DNA of 64,000 bases, from the NCBI RefSeq assembly GCF_964204865.1, contig NC_135264.1, forward strand, positions 4,928,001-4,992,000. Direction: 5' to 3'. The stretch comes from Styela clava. Taxonomy: Eukaryota > Chordata > Ascidiacea > Stolidobranchia > Styelidae. Position numbers and translations under genes: made by a program. The notes under the pieces were generated by a model. It made no database searches and was not told where the DNA came from. It worked only from the letters and a program-made list of their open reading frames with translations. The stretch's first letter is position 1. Every line of letters begins with the position of its first letter. Below, piece by piece: positions 10,034 through 22,519 of this stretch.

Positions 10034-10900
10034 CAGGGGTTCTCAACCCGCGGCCCCCATGAGCCTCGACGATGCATATTTTGCGTCCCCCCACAGATCT
10101 TTGAATGAACTCAAACATATATCATAATATCCGCGGCGTATAATAAACGATTTTTATATTCGGTATCATTCTTATCATCCCTTACAGCGCATGATACGAC
10201 TATGGATTGTGACATCACATCAAATAGATGAATTACGTCTTGTTGCGTAAAATTTGAGTTACTTATCTCGCTCATCGCACCCTCTATCTATCTTCGGAAT
10301 CTTCACAACAGTATTACACTGCGTCCAGCTTAAGAGCAATAAGTCATGGCAACAAAGAAAAGAAAACGACGAAAACAGGGTTTTACCTCTGCGTGGAACA
10401 ATGAATTTGGAAACCCATGTGTCTTATTTGTCACAGAAGCAAGCAAACTTACAACGGCACCACGAACAGCTTCACCCAGAGTTCAAAATTGCATATCCAT
10501 CTGGTTGTGATCTTGGGGAAAAGATTTTAAAGTACTTGTGAACAGAATGCAGACTCAGAACTCTCATTAAGAATAAAACAATTGTAAAACGTTTTTGTAA
10601 TTGAAAAACATTGTTGCTATTAGGTATAATTATATGTTTCATATGTTGTAAAATTCTGTCATAGTTCTCGCTAGGGGAGAAGTTGCAACTGCAAACTTAC
10701 GAAGGCTATCCATTAACTATGTTTTAAAATGCATAAAAATGAAAACAAAAAGCATATTAAACATCAGTACCGGACTAATAAATGAATTAATTAGTACAAA
10801 CACAGGGTAATAATATTCTGTGTATTAATATATTATGTGTAATATTCTATCTTTTGTGATCGAAATGCGGCCCTTTTACCTAGAAAATGGGGTACCCCTG
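10034..10900 (+). mobile_element. hAT element with BED-finger transposase relic
   Basis: It begins CAGGGGTTCTCAACCCGCGGC and ends ATGGGGTACCCCTG. Between about 10345 and 10541 is a relic of a hAT transposase N-terminus. One frame gives a basic KKRKRRKQGF start and another gives LQRHHEQLHPEFK, the His-bearing half of a BED zinc finger. At least one frameshift separates the halves, and the catalytic RNase-H domain is missing. It is a dead internal-deletion derivative. No matching target duplication was found. Confidence 0.65.
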
Positions 10901-10948
10901 GTTTGGTATTTGCTGAGAATGCTTGAACCCTCGCCGTAGCATTTAGAG

Positions 10949-11100
10949 CAGGGGTCGGCAAACTTTTGTCGCTCGCGGCCCAAAATTAAAGGTTGCAAGT
11001 GGTTGGCGGGCCGCACATATTTTTAGAAAGTTGAAAACCGAATGGATGGCCGATAAATCAAATTTTTTCACACAGATCAGAAGTTAAATTTTAAGCAGCG
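10949..11100. mobile_element. hAT element left end
   Basis: CAGGGGTCGGCAAACTTTTG followed by CGCGGCCC and GGCGGGCCGCAC is a classic hAT 5' end. A matching right terminus with a repeat of the flanking ATTTAGAG was not found in the following kilobase, so the element's length is unknown. Confidence 0.6.
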
Positions 11101-12074
11101 CGAGAATACTGATCATTTGAATGTTTTCTGCGCCATTAAACCATTTGGAGTTAGCATCAATATTGCTCATAAAAGCTTTTATTTTCTATTTCATTTTTTA
11201 TTTAATGCGTTATATTACATCATAGAAGTTGTTCTGCATTATCAGTAACACCGATGACCCTCTCACATTATTTTAATAAACCTACGGTTGTTGGTTGAGA
11301 GTTGGGACCTAGTCAAAAACAGCCGCTGACCCGCTGATGAAAATCTTAATTATTCTGTGCGTACTGTTCCACAAACCTCGTAAATTGAACTCAACTCAAA
11401 TATATACTTATAATTTCAACATTGATCATAAATCGTATGATCGGATGTGGCACACGCATTTAGCTTTTACCAAATTGTAAAATGAATTATCAACTCAAAT
11501 ACTTCTTGTCTCAACATTGAGCATGGATCGAATGCGATGCACATATTGCAAGGATCGAAGTTCACACATTTAGCTTTTACCTGATGCGTAAATCCAATGG
11601 GAATGTACTAAATCATATAATGTCATACGTTTGTAATATATAATTATTCCATTGTGCACCACGCGATTATGTTTGGGCATAACTGATCGTGTTATTTGTA
11701 TGACAGAGAGATCAGTGTAGCGTTTTGTTTACTTACGGTATTACATAACGAAAGAGCGTAAACCACTTAGCTGTGTGGTAACTAATATTTGATAGCAGCA
11801 TGTCTTTGCTAGCCGACCACAAACGGAATTTATCAGGAGCAGGTCAATATTACCTTTTACATAAGACAAGGGTTGTGCAATATACCGTACTCAGTGGTAT
11901 GCCTAAGCTGATGTAATGCAAGTGTTCTCGGCCTTTTCAATGAGAATTAGAATGCATATATGTTTTGTCAGGGTGACTGTAAGATCAGCTTATCAGAAAG
12001 TTATTATATAATAGCAATATTGAAAATTACCTGATATGATATTTATTATATATGCATATTGTGTTAGACAGATC
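11101..12074. other. No gene recognised; may contain the GNAT copy C promoter
   Basis: AT-rich sequence between a hAT end and GNAT exon 1 of copy C. Part is probably the body of that hAT element. Any promoter of the GNAT gene should lie just before 12075, but no TATA box or other site could be assigned with confidence. Confidence 0.4.
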
Positions 12075-13562
12075 ATGGCTTCAATAACAAACCTCACTTA
12101 CAAACTTCTAAGCGTCAAACATCTATGCGCTGTCAGGAATTTGATCGAAGAACATTTCACATCTACATACGCATTGGGAGTATATTTAAATTGCACGAAA
12201 GAAGAATTGATTCCTACATATTATTCTCGGATAGAGGTTCGCTTGCTGAAATTATGCCTACACAACGTCTTTCATGAATCATCTGTCCATCAATAGTGAA
12301 TATATACAACTGACTTTGAGATATATCAGTGAGGTGAATGGGAATGGAGTGTAGCCCAGTTGGAAAAGGAGCGAGTATACATACCACTTGCATAAAATCT
12401 ATTATATACTTGTACGATGGGTATGATAAAAGTGTTGTATTATATGGGTCCCTTTCTTTATGTTCTATATATTCCCAATACCATAAAACATGTAAACCTC
12501 ATATTGACATACGGTATGGGTCACAATTTTGCTGTAGAGATAAAATAAATTATTGAATGTGTTTATATTTTAGTTTTAATGTCGCGATTACTGCCTATAG
12601 AACTTATTATTGCTGTCACTCCCGGTTAAATATTATTGACACGTTTAGTTTTTATTTTATTGGGTGAATTACACAATATGAATATAATGGAATATATACT
12701 GCATAAAGATATTGCATATGTATCGACTACGTTGTTAATACCAGTAAAATAATAAATATCTGTACATATTTATTTTACCAAATCAGCTCAAGGAATTGAG
12801 CTCATAAATATTTTCTTCTTAAGAACATTGAGTGCATTTATATAAATATAATACTATATTTTATCCCAATCTTTCTTAAGGCAAGGAAATTCACTCGGGG
12901 CATTTAGTGATAAAGATGCTGAATTATGTGGTGTTGTCATCAATGTGAAACACGACGATAATGAAAGAATACAGTATGAAAAAACACTGCATAGCAGTGA
13001 AAAGATAGCTACTTTGAATCGGGTAGTTTATTTATTTCAGACTTTAATTTACTTTGAATCTTCTTTTATAATATTCCCTTTAAATTTAACAAATAATAAT
13101 TCTTTTTATATGTGTAAAGCTCAGGGTGACAATTGGAGGAAATGAATTATCTGACATTCTTGGAACTAAGAAATTTTGGGAAATGAAATTGGGAACTGTG
13201 CATCCAAGTTATAGAAGGAAAGGACTAATGTCTGACCTTATAAAAAGGTGAGATCAATAAATGTACTTATATAGTGATAAACTTATATTTTCAACTCATC
13301 GTCATCTTATCGATATTAAAACTTAAATAATGACTTGAAATTTAGATCTACCGTTCTTGCCAAACAAAGGGGAATTGAGAAACTTGTACGCTTTCAAACA
13401 TATAATGAAGCTCTGAAAAAACCGTCAAAAATGGACGGTTTTGAAGTAATCAGACACATTGAATTGAAAAACTATCTTGACCCCGTCACAGGGCAAAATG
13501 TTTTTTCGGGGATGAAACCACCAAATGACGTCCAACTTATAATCGCTAAAACGTTGACTTAG
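12075..13562 (+). CDS. AANAT/dopamine N-acetyltransferase-like GNAT enzyme, copy C (probably splice-defective)
   Basis: Four exons give a 219-residue protein, the usual length for arylalkylamine or dopamine N-acetyltransferase-like enzymes: 12075-12236 (54 codons), 12870-13022, 13120-13247 and 13346-13562. Exon 1 starts at ATGGCTTCA, contains YKLLSVKHLCAVRNLIEEHF as in the family N-terminus, and ends GAG before GTTCGC. Exon 2 has SLGAFSDKDAELCGVV; exon 3 has motif A as VHPSYRRKGLMSDL; exon 4 ends KTLT. All phases agree. The oddity is exon 2's acceptor: copy B reads TTTCAG where this copy reads CCCAA, so the AG is lost. The nearest downstream AG would shift the frame and give an early stop. 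It may be a recent pseudogene or use an unseen acceptor. The substrate is unknown. Confidence 0.7.
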
Positions 13563-13793
13563 TGACATTCTGGGCCTCGGTATGAAGAACGGCATATGAA
13601 AGCTCTTGGTTTTGGCCATGTGACTCATTGATACATTGGAAAATAAACCTATTTTTTGTATTTCCGCCCAAAAGTCAACATTGCGCATGGTTTATACTAA
13701 CTGCTGAATTTCGATAATTTAAAGACCGGCTCGACAGGGTGAGGTACGCAGATAGATTATTCTGTAAATTTAATTACACTTTTTCTAAGAATT

Positions 13794-14250
13794 TTTTACT
13801 GAACTCTGACAGTAAGAAAAAATTATTTTTACAATTGCCGGACGCTGTGAAGTTTGCTAATAGTTTCAAATGCGAGCATTCATACAGGCGATAGTTTCGT
13901 ACACTATTCAAATCTCTTCTAATCATCAATTTTTTGCTTACTAAGCATTACTCATATTTTTATTGATATTAACGAACATCACAAAAATAGCTGATATTTG
14001 TTAAAAATATGTGCTTCTAAGTTGCAGTTAGTATAATAGCTAAATTACTGCAGCTTCTGATTGCTCATCGATGATTTTCACAGTCTTATTTCACTGTTGT
14101 GGCATTGAGTTATTATTAGAATTGAAATACGTTGTTATTCTTTTTCGTATGCTTCTGACTGTAAGGAATTGACCAATCGATTTCATATTTTCCGTACTTC
14201 AAGATGGTTATTAATTTTAATGTTTTATACTTCCTAATGGGTATTTGGGT
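13794..14250. repeat. Copy-C-specific insertion of about 450 bp
   Basis: Copy A runs straight from CTTTTTCTAAGAAG to GATATTTCACCCCAAATG, whereas here about 450 bases intervene. The block is AT-rich. Its right side has CTTCTGACTGTAAGGAAT, which loosely mirrors ACTCTGACAGTAAG near its left, suggesting inverted ends. No coding capacity was found. Confidence 0.5.
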
Positions 14251-14345
14251 CACGATATTTCACCCCAAATGGGGCATAGAGAATTGCAGGGCCCAGTGAA
14301 AACTTGATTGGAGCCACAATACTTGGCTCAAAATTGATTTTAATG

Positions 14346-15035
14346 CGGATTCGTTTCCATACTTTTTCATTTATAAGAAAATCGTTTCCGTAGTTTCACT
14401 AACTAAAAGGCTATTTCCAGTCACAGGGTGTTTTCACTTGTGCATAAATTGTTTGATCACAATGTGATTTGCAATCTATCTATCAAAATAACACTATAAG
14501 TAGGCTACCCCTGTGCTCTGCGAAAACTAGCTTTTGTGGTCGGTTGGCAGGCCGCCCGACGTACAGACAGGGTTTAATTAACCAGCAGCAGTACAACGGC
14601 AGTTATGCGAAACTGCGAGCTAATCGTCGTAAAAATGTTATGGACACAGAAAAATAAATTTCAATTTCAAATATTCTCAAGAAAGCGAATTGGATGACAG
14701 GTTGGATGACTAGATTTAGAATGCGCGTAATGTGTACATTGCTCGTATTTTTGGATTCCCGAACTGAGAAAGGTTTGAGAACCATTGGTCTATTCTAGAG
14801 CGTAAATCTTTGTCGTAGCGGTTTCTGCGGTGGGACTTGAATTTCAATTTATAAATTATTCTTTCGGATTTCTTTATTATCAGATAACGAACTTTCAGTG
14901 TAAGTCACATATAGGCGTCGTGTATCGTTCAGTCATCTGTTTCCATGTCCGCGTATTTGATCATTGCTCTCTTATTTTATTGCCATACACTCATATGACA
15001 GTTTGATAAATTTTTCCGGGAATTTTTTATTTATA
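14346..15035. mobile_element. Copy-C-specific block with a hAT-like end
   Basis: Similarity to copy A is interrupted here. Within it, AAAGGTTTGAGAACCATTGG (to about 14788) is the right end of a CAGTGGTTCTCAAAC-type hAT element. The left end was not securely identified. No coding exon is supported. Confidence 0.45.
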
Positions 15036-15364
15036 ATTTTATTTTTATGTCACAAACGTGCTAACAGCATTGCTACCAGTAGCTGTAGGCTACATGTCTC
15101 GTGAGTCCATTCTTATTTTACATTTTTTATTCATAATGAATCGTGCTCCTCTGAACTTTCGGTACTTTTTCTGCCTTAAAGTTTTTCGCCCTTCCACTTT
15201 CAGTGTACTTACCAGACAAACAAAGATATGCCCAAAGTTTTTTCCAAAAACTCCAATCATGCGGAATTCACTACCTCATAACTGTTTTCATGATCATATT
15301 GACATGAACTAACTGCTTGGGGTCTCGCGCCAATCGGTATTTATCAACGAACAATTCTAAACTG

Positions 15365-15704
15365 CAATTCAATATTGACTCAATAGCTCTTGGCTTTATT
15401 GGAGGTCCGTAACTTCGCTCAGAGATCAACGTTCTTTAATTCTGAGCGAGTGCACATGACCTTGCTTTTATTCCACATCTACAATACCAGATGAAACGGC
15501 ACGTATTTTTGAAATGTGCTCCGGCGACAGAAGAATGAAATAAGAGAACAATGCTCAAATATATGGTCACTATAAGACCAAACGGAAATATTTCGGTAAC
15601 CTAGACAAAACTGTGGAACAGCTGCGGTAACTTAACAATACTTGTACCGGAATGGCTTAGCTGTTTCAGGTCTTGTGACTATGATTCATGCTTCCCGTTT
15701 CAAC
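15365..15704. other. Copy-C-specific filler without a gene
   Basis: It replaces the SINE-bearing block of copy A. Mixed-composition sequence; I see no promoter, RNA gene or transposon terminus. Confidence 0.4.
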
Positions 15705-17569
15705 TTGAATCGAAATACCGGAAGATCCGATTCAACACTGTATTATCAGATCCGGTACCGTAGTCTACCCTGTGAAAAAGCTTCCGACTTTTGGAAGCCG
15801 CTGACTCGCGACGGCAGAACTGGTACAATTGATTTTTATATTTACTTTTGTTGACGTCACTATACAAAACATCAGGTAGAATAACGAAACCCACAGGACG
15901 TTGTAAAATAAATAAAAGTAATGGCGCTCTAGCGACAACAACAATCTTTGACCACTAAAAGAAATTGGTCCAGTAGTTAATGAGAAAAGCGACTTTTTTG
16001 CAACAACAAGGAGAAAATAATGACTAATAATGATACCAAGAACAACAACAACATAATAACAAAACGATCCATAGGTAGACTTTTTGTCCAATAAATCTTT
16101 CTTCTAAAATCGGCGCAATGTGTCTCCCAATAAACAATCGCTATTGAATACAATAAACAAACGCAGAGAGAAGAATAGGAAATGTTAAGAAATATCCGTA
16201 TCGCACTGAAATTGTACAAAATATTAATGATGGAATAAACATTTGCAAATCTGCATTTCATAATTTGATCCATGGCGTAAAATTTTACTAGCTTAGAGGC
16301 AAAGCGGAATTTCTCACTGCAGCTATATATTATAGCGGCTCGTTTCTTGATTTAAAACAAAATGACTTTTCTGAATTTTTAAATCCAAACTGGCATTGAT
16401 ATATAAAACCCTGTGAAATTCCACAGCTGAGAACTCGACAACACTTTTCACTGGGATGTTCGTGTGAAACTCAGCACAGCATTACCATAGTACTGGCAAC
16501 CAACTGAGTTCGACGACTAAAAATTCGTCTTTGTCAAGGCTACACTTCTAACAAGGCTAGAAAGTTCATAAGAAAATATCCTGCTACATTATATGTAAAT
16601 AAAATTGATGAGAAAAACTTTGAAGTTCGATCATTATTTCATGTCAAATCATAGGCGAATATTAAACTAACTAGACATGTTTTTCCCGACATTCAAATAG
16701 TCATGTAGCGATCTCAAGTATCAGCCGCAGACTTGTCAGTATCGTTTATTGATTGACAAAATCGTAACATAGCAACAAGATTCAACACTCAAATTAGTCT
16801 TGTTTCCTCGTTTTTTTTTCTTTCCTATCAATATTCTACAAAATATAGATCAATGACAAAATATACGTAACTGGGTGATATTTAAAATGGAAGACAAATT
16901 CTTCAATCGACTATTCAACCACCAACAAATTAAGTTCAACTACAACTAATAGCATAAAGATAGATACCCAAAACTTTTAAAACTGTTAAAATATAGAAAT
17001 TACATTATAGAATCCAACTAGATTGACATTTCAAAGTCTTACATCAAAATAAATATGAAAAATTAGCCGATCTATATTGCAAGATTAAAAAACTTAATGT
17101 CCAAAAATATTTGTAGAAAAAAATGGATAATTAGTTTTCTTTTAAAAAGATTGATGAACAATGATATATCAATCTGCCAATTGCATCAAAAACGTCGAAA
17201 ATTATGATATTTTCACGAAATATCTCTTTTGAATATCACAATATATGTTGCTTGCCAAATGATTTTGAAATGGTGTAAAAAAAACTTTGAATTTTTTAAC
17301 TTGTTAATAAAAAAAATAGCCACCCTCAATTTATTTAATTAAACATATCAGTAATAAAATAAATTTAGTCGCTACAAATGTGAAACCTGTTAATGTGAAG
17401 TAATATAAGAAAGTATTTCATCTAAAACGTAATGGCACTTGATTAATATTTGAAAACTATTCACAAAATTTTGACATATATTTATTGATGTTTTATTTTT
17501 ATTGGTTCTACATACTAATTAGTGTCTCTAAAATTAGTTCATACAAAATATTTTCCTCTATATGAGTTA

Positions 17570-17893
17570 TCACACACGCGCCATAGCATGGGCACCCGGT
17601 GAAACTTCTGTAACTTGTGTCTTCTCTTGTATAATCGCACAAAACGGACAGAAGAAATTGACAATGAGATCTCTCAAACAACCACCATCAATGTCATGCT
17701 GGCGCCTGACTCGTCCTCTGATAATTGCACCAATGATGAAATAGGCAAATACATATGCAATTCCACAAATCAGGCAACTGTCACCAACTGCCGCTGCCGT
17801 CTTTCCGGCCGTGTAGCAGGGACAGATATACGTCACGATGCATAATCCACAATTGTCGAAGCAAGAAAAAAGACCATGGTTAAATTCACCCAT
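17570..17893 (-). CDS. PLAC8/cornifelin-like small Cys-rich protein
   Basis: A 107-residue minus-strand frame starts MGEFNHGLFSCFDNCGLC and ends AHAMARV before TGA. It matches the PLAC8 family along its whole length: GLF.CF.....C near the start, CPCY..GK at about residues 24-31, a hydrophobic middle, then a basic RGRVRRQHDIDGGC stretch and FCPFCAIIQE. Human PLAC8 and cornifelin have about 112-115 residues, so this is full length. An in-frame stop lies just before the ATG, so the start is firm if the gene has one coding exon. PLAC8 proteins are small, Cys-rich and often membrane-associated, with varied reported roles (cell growth, epidermal envelope, metal or size regulation in plants); the role here is unknown. 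A truncated duplicate lies at 4601-4838. The gene faces the GNAT gene of the same duplication unit. Confidence 0.85.
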   Translation of the reverse strand: MGEFNHGLFSCFDNCGLCIVTYICPCYTAGKTAAAVGDSCLICGIAYVFAYFIIGAIIRGRVRRQHDIDGGCLRDLIVNFFCPFCAIIQEKTQVTEVSPGAHAMARV

Positions 17894-18949
17894 TTTAATT
17901 GTATAATTTTAAATTGATGCTGTTGAAAACTAATTTTTAGTATTAAATTTAGCTTATCTCCAAGAAGCATTTATAAACAGTTCCAAGTTTAAAGAAAAAA
18001 GGTTTTAGCATTGACCAGATATAACTAATATCACAATTCTAAAACAGCGCTCGTTCATAGCTCAATATAATATATATAAATAATATGTCGTTCTTGTTAC
18101 CTGTTTACAAGAAAATATAAGCTCATAGATAATTTAAATCGAAATAAACTAGGCATCCTTGTCTAATGTCCCCAATGCGCCTGTAGAATGAATTGTTCAG
18201 ATTTATCTCCACCACTCATCCCTTATTTGATACAACTAAATAATAGTAAACACTTGAAAAACTTAATTTTTAAGGACAGCAGTGCGACCGCAGTCAAAAA
18301 TCATCTGCGAAGCCCTCCCTTATCAATAAAATAAAAATACACTCAAACTAGCTATACCTGTCTGCTCGAGTGGAATAGAAAATGCCGTTTCCATAACAAA
18401 GATTTGCTTTCTCATTAAAATTATCACGCGTGTCATCAGCAGGTAAACAGTTAAACATAAATGAATAACAGCATTGCCAAGAACGCATCAAATTTATTTT
18501 CACGAACACGGTGGAGGCTGTGAACTGTTTATATTCGAATTTTAAAAAACCATCAAAACGAACAACCTACATTGTTCATAATATTGTCTATATTTTGCCA
18601 AATGCTTTACACTTGTAATCATATGTTTCAGGATGAATTTTCCATCAATATTATACTTTATTTGTTAACTTTATCTAGTATATGGAGGAAACGAACTACG
18701 TGTATTCGAAAGCAAACACGACAACACCCCACACTATGTACACTTCTTAAAATACCCAGCAAACAGTTTGTAAGCTATGTAATAATTAATATAAATTTAT
18801 TAATACGAATATTCAAAATCTAGTTTATCACGAGTGTTTCTGATTAAATTTGTCAAACATCATTTTCATACATGGCGAGTGAGTAAATACTTACGACGCG
18901 ACGCACACAAAATCATATTTAATATCATATAGATTGTATTGAGAATATT
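17894..18949. other. No gene recognised; may contain the PLAC8 promoter
   Basis: AT-rich intergenic sequence upstream of the minus-strand PLAC8-like gene. Its promoter or a 5' non-coding exon would be expected here. No motif could be assigned and no coding exon is supported. Confidence 0.4.
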
Positions 18950-19210
18950 AATGATTTCATTATTTTATTTTGATAAGGTGCTATTGGATGTTATTCATGA
19001 ACAACACTGTTTTTTTTTTGCTGCATAATTAAAATAAAAAAGGGCCGCTCTGAGGTTTTGAGCCTATTCACGAACTTTCAAAGCATTTCATTATTTTGAT
19101 AAGGTGTTATTGGATGTTATTCATGAACAACACTGTTTTTTTGCTGCATAATTAAAATAAAAAAGGGCTGCTCTGAGGTTTTGAGCCTATTCACGAACTT
19201 TCAAAGCATT
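18950..19210. repeat. Two tandem copies of a 126-bp unit
   Basis: The unit containing GATAAGGTGCTATTGGATG, a poly-T tract and GAGGTTTTGAGCCTATTCAC occurs twice, with GATAAGG at 18972 and 19098. Differences are few (poly-T length, GGGCCGC against GGGCTGC), so the duplication is fairly young. Confidence 0.9.
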
Positions 19211-20640
19211 TCACTCAAGATGAAATAGGCTGTGATTTATTGATCATTTCTTCACGTCATTGCTTATTCATATACATACGTTAAATGTTGGATTTTAATT
19301 CATGAAAATATCACGCGCTGGAGGCTAGCAATTTGTTGCCTTTTCCTTCATCTCCGTGTTTAAATTTTTATGCACTACAAATGTACTGTGGTCGATAGTC
19401 ATTGACCGGTCAATCACCACGTCTTCCAAGTAGTCGATCGCGTCTGATGTTGAGTGAATTTAAAACCATACCCGAAAAAATTGCCTTGAACTAGCTTCAT
19501 AAAGAGCCTGCTGAGTGTTTTAATTTAAAACAGGGCGAATACAGTACTGTACATGCGCAAAATAGGATATACGCATGCGGCATTTGAGACTGGGCAAGTC
19601 CGATAGAGCATATTAGTACATAACAAATGAAAATCTTTCCGCTGCCAAGGTTTAGAAATGGCAGTACCAAATATCGTTTGTTTTGACTGAGAAACGATCC
19701 TATACCATAACTTCTGCAGTATGCAAAAGTTATTGTCTCACTCCAAGAACAATTTCAATTTTTTCTAATTCCAAACCAGCGAAAAATCGGAATGGAGGAA
19801 ATTGTAAATTAGATACTAAAGTTTGAGCAGTCATGTAACATTCATGGTCTGAAAATATCTACTTTTTCTGTTTAGATAATATGGATACTTGGAAAAGTTT
19901 TCTGGGGAATTTTCAAAACTTACAACTGAAAAAAATTAGGCAGGCCTTTGATCTAAATTGTAGGATTCGAAAAAATCTTAAATAAATGATGCAAATTTAT
20001 TCCGGGTACAAATACATAATCAAATTAACATCAAATTAAATGGAACCTAAACAATACAAACTTTTGTGGCGATTTCAATAAAAATGCGCCCGCAGAGCAA
20101 AGCTCGTTTGCAGTGGTGAAATTGTCGGTATTCGTGTGCCCAGTTATCTGCATGTTTAGTACTCATTCGTTTTTGTGCATGATCGTATTAACGATCAGTC
20201 GATCGGGAGCTTATTTGACGATCGCGGAAAGCAGGTTGGCCACCCCTGGTCTAATTGAAGTCACGACTTGATAACAGATAAGTTCGGTAGGTGCTTCAGC
20301 ACCTCATGTACGTCTGTACATGGTCTTGGAAAATATTTATTCAATATGGGCAGTGTTTCGTCATCGTACGTTGTTTACTTTGATTGTATATTCTGGGTAA
20401 ACAAACGATTATTCATTCTACACTTTCAATCTATAATGTGAAATATACAAAGAGTTGCATTGATATTCAGTTGACATTTGAAGATAGGATTAGATTTCAA
20501 GAAATCTTATCTTAAGAATAAATGAACTCCAATTCGTCTGCATGAAATACTTCAAATTGCAAAACATGCCAACTTTTGTATAAACGTTAAATATATCAAA
20601 TATATCAACTTGGATTATAGCACCAAAGTATATTTATCCC
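19211..20640. mobile_element. Gene-free stretch with a hAT right end at 20220-20248
   Basis: CGCGGAAAGCAGGTTGGCCA then CCCCTG (to 20248) is the right terminus of a CAGGGGTGGCCAACC-type hAT element. The left end was not found, so the element may be truncated. The rest is AT-rich sequence without a supported exon. Confidence 0.5.
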
Positions 20641-21440
20641 ACGCAACGGAATCAGCTTCATCACTCAACGAAATATCATTTTGTCAGTGCATTTGAATCA
20701 TGTCATGAAAATATAATAAATTAAACCATCAATTACAGCACAATTTATCTCCGACTTAGTGCTAGAGAAGTAATTATTTTTACTTTTACTTGATTTTGAG
20801 TAGAAAGGCGTCATATTAAAAAAGTTTGAGAACCACTGTTTTACGACATCTAAATTTCAATGTTTTATGGCATCTCCAAACTTTTACTTTGCATACTAGA
20901 TAAATTTTTTAGTTCGATCGTTTTTTTTTAAATAACAAAATTTAAAACTGGTTACTTGACTTTAATTTTTGAATTTGTCGCTAGTTCACTATAAATGGCC
21001 AAACAATAGTTCAATGATGAAAGATTATCAATGTCGTTGTCGTCACCAGCACATTTCTCATGTTATGAACGATCAGCTGTTGTATGACAATATGATACTA
21101 TAGATGCAACCTACTATACATATTCATTCACCAGCAGCAATGCAATTTTATGTATCAATTTGCGCAAACAACATGTGGAGGATTACCGCTGAATGATGCC
21201 CATATCATAATAATTCATTACACCCACTTCAGTTTATTGTAAGCAATTTCGATCAATCGCAGCTTAGGAGTTTCTGTAAGCCTTTATTATTATGTCAGAT
21301 GTTGTGGCGCAATATGACTTCTTGGATTGCGACCCTCCATATATCTATCCATTCGACACGAGCAGCGGATTGTATCGTATTGTGAACATAATTTGTAGAT
21401 GCAACCGAATTGGTATATAATATACAAAGAGTGCATGGTG
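20641..21440. repeat. Dispersed repeat family member, body part
   Basis: This segment shares ordered blocks with 23330-23660, 25620-26070 and 45900-46500. They include TTTCGATCAATC, GAGTTTCTGTAAG, CAGCACATTTCTCATGTTA, GATCAGCTGTTGT and a 'GATTGCGACCCTCCATATAT' then 'ACGAGCAGCGGATTGT' pair. A short hAT-type end, GTTTGAGAACCACTG, lies inside at 20824-20838. No coding frame was found. In three of the four copies the block runs into a degenerate minisatellite. Confidence 0.6.
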
Positions 21441-21459
21441 TGAAATGGATCGGCAGTGT

Positions 21460-21830
21460 TTATATATCAATTTAATGAATGTAATATGTATATTTAGTTG
21501 GCTGTTTAAACATATGACATTGACTTTCGCTTAAATGCCTTCATATGTACATAGAGATGACCATACTTACATATGACATTGGCCGATTATGTACATTTCT
21601 GGCTGTATGAGTATATTGAGTTTTCTATATAAGCATATGACAATGTACATTACTTGATTGGCGGTATATGTATATCTAATTGGGTGCATATGCATATAAC
21701 ATTTGTTGCGTGTGTACATCACTAAAATGGTTGTATTGGTATATTAAGTTGTTGTATATGAATATGACATTGGCTGTATATGTATGTTTAGTTGGCGCTA
21801 TATATATATAAATATGTATATATCAGTTCC
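21460..21830. repeat. Degenerate minisatellite of the dispersed family
   Basis: A run of loosely repeated units of about 50-75 bases built from GGCTGTATATGTATAT, CATATGACATTGGC and GTACATTACTT. The same array type occurs at 26070-26420 and 46500-46660, each next to the same flanking repeat body. Confidence 0.65.
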
Positions 21831-22519
21831 CACTCTTGGAGTGTTTTTTTTTAAAGGAGTAGCAAAGCGGGTATTTCAGCTTATTATGTAAAGATGTTGC
21901 AAAATTTAATGCTAAATTCAAGGATTCAATGGAAAATGAAACGGTATACTTTCAACAAAATGGAGCAACTGTTCATGCGACAAAAAATCAACGGATGTTT
22001 TGCGAGGACCCTTTTTAATGTATTTGATATCTTCGCATGATGATATGACAAGGCCAACACGTCCTGGATCTTTTATCTTGTAATTATTTTCTGTCGGCTG
22101 ATCTCAAAGGTGAGGTGTACAAGCTCCTGACTAAATGCTGAAACACGGACTAAATGCTGCCTGAAATGGTGATGGTAAAATTTAAGTTACGCTTACAGCA
22201 GTGTATTGCAGATGTATGAGGCCATCTTTAATGCGTTGTTTTTAAAGAGTAGTTCAACCAAATTGGTAATTAAAAAAAATGTTGTAAGGTAAGTAATAAA
22301 AACTTAATTAGGGCTTTTTTTGCCCTATTTCTCATAAAAAGCTCCGAAACAAAAAAAAAATAACAGATATAAACTCTACACCTGCATAAAATGATCCAAG
22401 CAACAACAAAATAGAATTTCTGTTTTATCAGTTTCCATAGAATGCAGAATCACATTTCAAAATCCTTTCCACGACCTTTCTATGATTTTTTGTTGCTTTA
22501 TAATACAGTATTAGAAATT

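Larger units (their letters stand above)
12036..17893. repeat. Local duplicon, copy C (most complete)
   Basis: This copy has the only complete GNAT exon set and the only full PLAC8-like gene. Relative to copy A it contains extra blocks at about 13794-14250 and 14346-15035 and a different filler at 15365-15700. It lacks the SINE and the 2886 MITE. Positions 15705-17808 match 2265-4838 closely. Confidence 0.8.

Noticed and set aside
15765..16273. Hydrophobic minus-strand frames resembling membrane proteins
   Set aside because: They lie in the dispersed repeat block shared with copy A, where the same frames are broken by shifts. The hydrophobicity comes from AT-rich, CAA/TTG-rich sequence.
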